A stretch of DNA of 64,000 nucleotides from positions 308,262 to 372,261 of the forward strand of contig JACTVC010000011.1 of NCBI GenBank assembly GCA_018417955.1, read 5' to 3'. The position numbers were made by a program, and so were the translations under genes. Of this stretch, positions 59,084 through 64,000 are shown in pieces (position 1 is the first letter of the stretch; each line of letters opens with the position of its first letter). Origin of the DNA: Laccaria trichodermophora (taxonomy: Eukaryota; Basidiomycota; Agaricomycetes; Agaricales; Hydnangiaceae). The notes below the pieces were generated by a model. It was not told the DNA's origin. It made no database searches and was given only the letters and a program-made list of their open reading frames with translations.

Positions 59084-59774
59084 TCATGTCCCAAGACTTC
59101 TGTTCATGAAGCGTCGTTTTTGGAATGACATCCACCACTTGCTAGGTTTGCCAGTTCCGTCTGCATACAGCTTTTCGATCAAACGGGCTGCCAACTCTTG
59201 GCGAACTTGGGTCAAATATTGGCGTAAATAGTCTAAGAATGGGTCATTAATTCGTACGTACGAAGACGGGCAAGCTGCTTACCAGCATCGGCACGACTAG
59301 GTGGTGAAGCATAATGGGCATTCAGGGGGAATTGGGCGTCGCCTGGAATGGGAAAGCTGTCTACGGATAGTGTATTGAGGGATTTTGAGGCCTCGATTTG
59401 TGTAGGGACCGTCCGCGCACTGCCTAGCTTCGCGAGGCAGTCAGATATGAAGAGGATAAGGACGATGAGGGTGCGGTCTGCGGGGCCTTTGATCTCGAAA
59501 TTGCGAAATAAAGAATTGGCGCGGAATAGGTCAAGAGTTTCGTCGATTATGTCTGCTTGTGAAGGATCGGCTGGTGAAGATGTTATACGTTGACGTTATT
59601 TAACGTTGTGCTCGCTGCGCACCGATTGGAGCTGGCCCACGGATTCTCGTCCTGATTGGCAAAATGGCCATGTTCCCGACCAGTCGGACATCGCCATCCT
59701 CGTTGAACGATGAGTGGTAAGCCTGCAGCGGGTAAGAATCGCAGCAACACCAGTCATGCTGGACTCACAGGCAT
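59084..59774 (-). CDS. ARC18: Arp2/3 complex subunit 3 (ARPC3, Arc18)
   Basis: Subunit of the Arp2/3 actin nucleator. Exon 1 is only ATGCCT (59769-59774). After splicing the protein begins [20 protein letters not shown] and continues [20 protein letters not shown]. The second and third introns are about 35 and 50 bases. Further blocks are [59 protein letters not shown] and [20 protein letters not shown]. Length is near the usual 175-185. No long minus-strand ORF exists because exons are short. Its ATG is 74 bases from that of the divergent channel gene. Confidence 0.94.
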
Positions 59775-59848
59775 GGCTGTTGATCTTGAAAAGTATGTGC
59801 GCATGTTTGCCAACAGCTGGTTCCTCCTCTCAGTGATTTGAATTTACG

Positions 59849-62800
59849 ATGGCTGGCTTCCTCATCCCACACCAGCTGCCCCACACAGATGAACATGTTT
59901 CTATCATTCCCATTAAACCAGTAAAGCCTGGGCCAGATACGCTTACAAGTCAGTTGTGCTCCGTTAATCTACTTTCTTCAATAACAAGGCGTAGAGCTTG
60001 TGAAACGCCTTCGCGCCTTGACTCTCGAGCTACTTCCCGTCGAAGTCGATCCCAAAAGTATCAATGATCCAACCAGTCGCGTCATTACCCCTCAAGTTAT
60101 CTCTGCGTACAGAGGCGCTGCCGGGGACTTCACCGAAGCGGTAGGTCTCGTCAGAGAATACTATATGACAGGGCAGGACAAGTGACCTTCCTCCCTCCCC
60201 AAGCTTCCATACTGCTTGCTGCGAGCCAGGGCGGAGTTTATGTGGGACGCCAACCATAATCCCGCTGACCATGGAGAAAATCTTGGTCGAGGTAGGAGCT
60301 TGAAAGTACAGGTCCACGTCATTGTTAAACCGCATGTTAGCTATCGCTTGCGAGGTCCTCGCACGACGTATCGTTTATCTGGCTGAACCAGATAGACTGT
60401 GCGCTATAATGTCTACCCGCTATCGCCATAGACAAGTAGATGGGGATGTAAGCGAAATGTCAAGTGCGCTTGAAATGGCCATCGATCAACACTGGTGGGT
60501 CCAGAATATCTGGACTACAAACTTTCACTCAAATCGCCATTTTAGTACCATATTTTTGTCTTCGACAGAGGCTCAAACAGGTGGAATGATCCTCTCTCTC
60601 CCCTGCGAATCCTTTTTCTAACACCGTCAAACAACAGTGGTCGACGACCTTTGGACGGGCGAACTCGTCCAAAAGAATAACGAACACGATGAAATTGAAT
60701 GTAAGGACGTAATCGTTGCTGCGGTTTAATTGCTTGTTCACCACCAATCAGACATTCCTTTCAATGAAACTCGTAGGCATGACTTTTATGGTCACTTGGA
60801 TATTTCTCGCCTGTCGGTTCCCAGGTCAGCATAAAGATTCGGAACTGATCCTTCTTCTTTGACCTTCCTTTCCAGATACCAAAACATCTTTCGCATTGTC
60901 GTTTGGCTGTTTTTCCTAGTGGTATACTCTCAAGCGGGTCAGTAATTTCTCTAGCAAAGCATCGAAAAGCTCGTAACTTGTGAATCCCAGTTCGGGAGCC
61001 GCTTGAGCGGTTGGATGAGGCGCACAGATCTCTGGATGGATGGGAGATTGTCTTATACGTAATGTCTTTATCGTTTATCGTCGAAAGTAGGTCAACATGC
61101 TTTGTACTGATCCTTTTTGATTTGACTTGATATGTTTTCAGACGTGCATAAGGTGAGCTTGATCGTCGACATTTGTTTTTGGACTCCTTACTCAAGTGCA
61201 TAGTCCTACGTCCTGCTCCGTTTTGTGACTTGGCGTGCTTTTACATTTTGGAGCGCAATTGCATTTATCACGGATTCCATTCTTTTAGCTGCCTTTACTC
61301 TGCGTGTCATTGGTCTACAAGCGCCACAAGACCAAGAGGCTATTTATCGCTTGCGAAGTTTCCAGGTCCTTAGTTTTGTTTCACCGTTTATTTGGTTCGT
61401 CGTCCACACATAGATGTCAGAATAACACTGAAGCTTCTGGTGTAGGATGAGTGAGTGAACCCCTATCACACTGGGATCAATCTGATAATGATGCAACACA
61501 CAGAACTCGTTACAATCTTCGACGGCTACAAGTGCGTGCAAACCCTTCTCTTTTTCCCTTCCCTGATTTTGCGCCAGATACATTGGCACTATGCAGATAT
61601 GCGTTTCCCGCATGTTGAAAGAATCCGGCATTTTTTTTGCGGTATGAACGTGCTCCCTTTCCGGTTTACTATGCCTCATGAGATCTTATCTGCAGCTTCT
61701 GTCCGTCCTGGCAATCGGCTTCGCTCAAGGCTTGTATGCAGTTGATGCCTCTGATGGGTCAACAGAACCACCTTCAACAGTGAAGATATTCAATTCCTGG
61801 TGTTTGAATGCTAGTTGACTAGTGCATGATGTGACAGGTGGTCAATGTTTTGGTTCAAGCTTTACTGGGGTTAGTTTCTTTTTTTTTTCTGTTGGTTTTG
61901 AATTGAAAAGACGTATTTATAGATCTCCCGATTTTGGGAAGTTTGACGCAAGGTATTAAACTTTTTTGGTGATGGGTTACACTACCCGAACGATGCCAAA
62001 TCTATAGCACGGCTGGCCTCCTTCTGTACTACCTGTGAGTCTTATTACCTGAGTCTTAGTCGGTGTTTTAAGCCCCTTGGACAGATGGAACACTGTTACT
62101 GCCATTGTGCTCCTCAACGTCCTCATTTCCCTGTTCTCGTCTGCTTATTCGGATGTAAATACCCACATTTTCCACTTTTTTTCTCAATCAGATCGCAATA
62201 TGCTGCTAGGTTGTTGACGATGCAGAAGCGCAATACCTTGCTTTCTTTGCTAGCAAGACAGTGGAGATGATTAGGGCCCCCGATTCTTATGTCTACCCTG
62301 CACCATTCAACCTTATTGAGGCGATCTTCGTGGCACCTTTTGAGTGTGTTACCTCTCAGAACGGGTTTATTAGATACTAAGATCCCCATATCAGATTTGT
62401 ACCTTTGGCCAAATTAAGCCCAGCGCACTATGCACGAGTGAGTCGATCATTGTGTCCATATAGCTGACCTCACACAGCTCACCTCAGCTTAACCGAGTTG
62501 TAATGGGGTTGATTTTTTTTATTCCCTTAGCGACGATCGCCTTCTATGAGTCGACGTTCGATAGGCGCAAGCACAAATGGATGAATGCCTGGTTTCGCGG
62601 GAACGATGAAGGCGAAGAAGACCGTCCCGAATACCGAGATCCCAGCGTCGACGACCCGGCATGCGATGGTTTGGTCATCAGTAAGATCCCTTTCGAAGAG
62701 CTTATCAAGGTCTTTCCAAAGACTTCGCAAGTGGGTAGTCCGTTTTTTGTATGTGAATGTACTAAAATTTTATTCTATACTTTTTTTTCAGTCAAGTGAG

Positions 62801-62875
62801 GCTACCATTCTGAAGGAGCTTAACGAAATCAAGCAGCAGCTAAGCGACATTCAAAGAGCGCTTGGACACCGCTGA
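59849..62875 (+). CDS. Yvc1-like TRP-type vacuolar cation channel
   Basis: Probable calcium-permeable channel of the vacuolar membrane. The start MAGFLIPHQLPHTDEHVS is the first ATG after the ARPC3 promoter. The cytosolic domain includes VKRLRALTLELLPVEVDPKS, AIACEVLARRIVYLAEPDRL and VDDLWTGELVQKNNEHDEIE. Membrane segments follow from about 60880 (FRIVVWLFFLVVYSQAV, FWSAIAFITDSILLAAFTLR, FVSPFIW, then LLYYLWNTVTAIVLLNVLISL). A pore-like stretch with FGKFD lies near 61920-61955. Then come LSPAHYARLNRVVMGLIFFI and a C-terminal helical tail (EATILKELNEIKQQLSD). About fifteen short introns, so several joins are approximate. The stop is at 62873-62875. Confidence 0.86.
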
Positions 62876-63007
62876 ATAAAAGGTCATTTGGATGTTTTGT
62901 TATCTATTACCATCTCGGACAGATCATGTACATATACGACTATTTTGATTTGATGGATATTCTTTCTTAAAGCAGCAATGATCCATTGACCCGAGTCGTT
63001 CATCTCT

Positions 63008-63150
63008 CGCCGCTCAAGCAGGGCATGAAGATGTGATCCTTCTTTTGCTGAAACACGAAGCTTCTCGTATGCCAAATACGAACGGAAAATATCTCGCAGC
63101 ACAGGAAGGTCACACTGATGTTTGCAAGCTGCTCGACCTGGTATCACCGA
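63008..63150 (+). pseudogene. Ankyrin-repeat coding relic
   Basis: A plus-strand frame reads LAAQAGHEDVILLLLKHEAS and then YLAAQEGHTDVCKLL, two recognisable ankyrin-repeat cores (GHxxVxxLLL type). The stretch is only about 45 codons, has no start or flanking exons that I can find, and its right end overlaps the last codons of PSF2 on the minus strand. It is best explained as a decayed or translocated fragment of an ankyrin-repeat gene. Confidence 0.55.
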
Positions 63151-63912
63151 TCCGCTATTGGATTGCGAACCAATCGAGTCAGGACACTCATAGATTCGAT
63201 AAAGAATGGGCGAATCTCGTTGATCTCCATTGAACATAGGTTGGGAAGCTAATGACCAGTCAGTAATCGGGTTGGTCTTGTCCTTGAACAAAGTGGACAT
63301 ACACTGAGTTCACTGTGATCAATTTGCCGAAGACCTTCTCGACATTTAGCTTGTCGGGCCTCCCGGAGGTCTTTTAAAAGGGATCTTAACTTATCGGGGT
63401 TCTCGAGATCATCCGATGCACTTTGATATATTATAAGGTGAAAGGGGAAGAGAGTCAAAGATACTCACACATCGAGGAGAACCTTTGAGATCTCCGCAAA
63501 CCGAAAAGGTAAATCACTGAAAACGGGTTCCGAGGTCTCGCGCGCCAACCGCGTTTGTAGATAATCTGCAGTCAGAGTTATCAATGAATATGGCTTCGCT
63601 GGTGAAAGCGACGCAACTACTGACCAACGTTGAACCAATCCGGAGCCACTATGTGACATTTCTTCTTCAATTTAAGGTTGACGGCCATCCATAAGGGTAT
63701 TCTGGCTTTGTTTGGGGGCCGTAAAGGACCATATGCTCCCTGCGTGTAGGTTCATGTATGCTTCATGTGAGGTGGGCGGTAGGAATGTGTACCGAGATGA
63801 AGGCTGTCCTCTCCATTGAAATAAGGGGTACAACATCGATAAGCTCCTGGCTGGCAATGAGCTCGAGCTCTGGAGGTGTTACAGATTGTCGGAGAGATTG
63901 AGGAAGAGCCAT
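63144..63912 (-). CDS. PSF2: GINS complex subunit Psf2
   Basis: Part of the GINS tetramer of the CMG replicative helicase. Five exons on the minus strand give MALPQSLRQSVTPPELELI, VVPLISMERTAFISGAYGPL, IPLWMAVNLKLKKKCHIVAP, LQTRLARETSEPVFSDLPF, RFAEISKVLLDVASDDLENP, LKDLREARQAKCREGLRQI and PNLCSMEINEIRPFFIESM. The end is LTRLVRNPIADR, with the stop at 63144-63146. Length, about 195 residues, fits the family. The 3' end overlaps an ankyrin-coding relic on the other strand. Confidence 0.93.
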
Positions 63913-64000
63913 ATTGGCACGATCAGGTGACCTAGATGTTCAACGTTCATTTCTGACATTTCACTCCAGAGTCCACACTCAGTAACAACTCAGTAACTTC

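Overview
The window is nuclear DNA of a filamentous basidiomycete, most likely a mushroom-forming Agaricomycete. The evidence is dense genes on both strands, many GT-AG introns of about 45-60 bases, very short intergenic gaps, and fungal proteins such as SWC4, VTC1, GRR1, NOB1, an Yvc1-type channel and a GPI-type GH79 enzyme. I cannot name the species. I see no bacterial operons, CRISPR arrays or convincing tRNA/rRNA genes.

Layout. 1-10.7 kb: GLN4 (-), an AAA ATPase (-), SWC4 (+), VTC1 (-), an F-box gene (-) and U1-C (-). 10.8-11.0 kb: an 88-bp tandem duplication. 11.1-18.3 kb: a tyrosine-recombinase (YR) retrotransposon of Ngaro/DIRS type with gag, RT-RNase H and recombinase ORFs and split direct repeats A...B1-A2-B2. 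It sits among truncated host gene pieces. 18.6-31.7 kb: LSM3, GRR1, a GH79 glycosidase, a PAF-acetylhydrolase-like lipase, NAA10, a DUF676-type hydrolase, a C2H2 finger gene and a CCDC97-like gene. 31.7-44.5 kb: a Reb1-like Myb factor, a membrane-anchored amidohydrolase, a small membrane protein, a GRR1-like LRR gene with no F-box, and a RhoGEF. 45.1-63.9 kb: a second RhoGEF convergent with the first, an F-box gene, a RING protein, glycogen branching enzyme, LEU2, NOB1, ARPC3, an Yvc1-like channel, an ankyrin-coding relic and PSF2.

Most genes are unrelated housekeeping functions: translation, chromatin, splicing, ribosome maturation, replication, actin, amino acid and glycogen metabolism. Several are arranged head to head with 45-225 bp between start codons, so shared promoters are likely. 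CACGTG boxes occur in several of these gaps.

The most unusual signal is in the retrotransposon. The copy of repeat A next to gag lacks exactly three segments present in the downstream copy A2. Each missing segment is 55-58 bases, starts with GT and ends with AG. The upstream copy is therefore what a spliced RNA would give after reverse transcription, so the terminal repeat appears to carry a 5' leader with three spliceosomal introns and a 17-base microexon. An unspliced, apparently identical left A copy lies 1.3 kb further upstream and stops one base short of the third intron's end, with antisense host gene fragments between the two.
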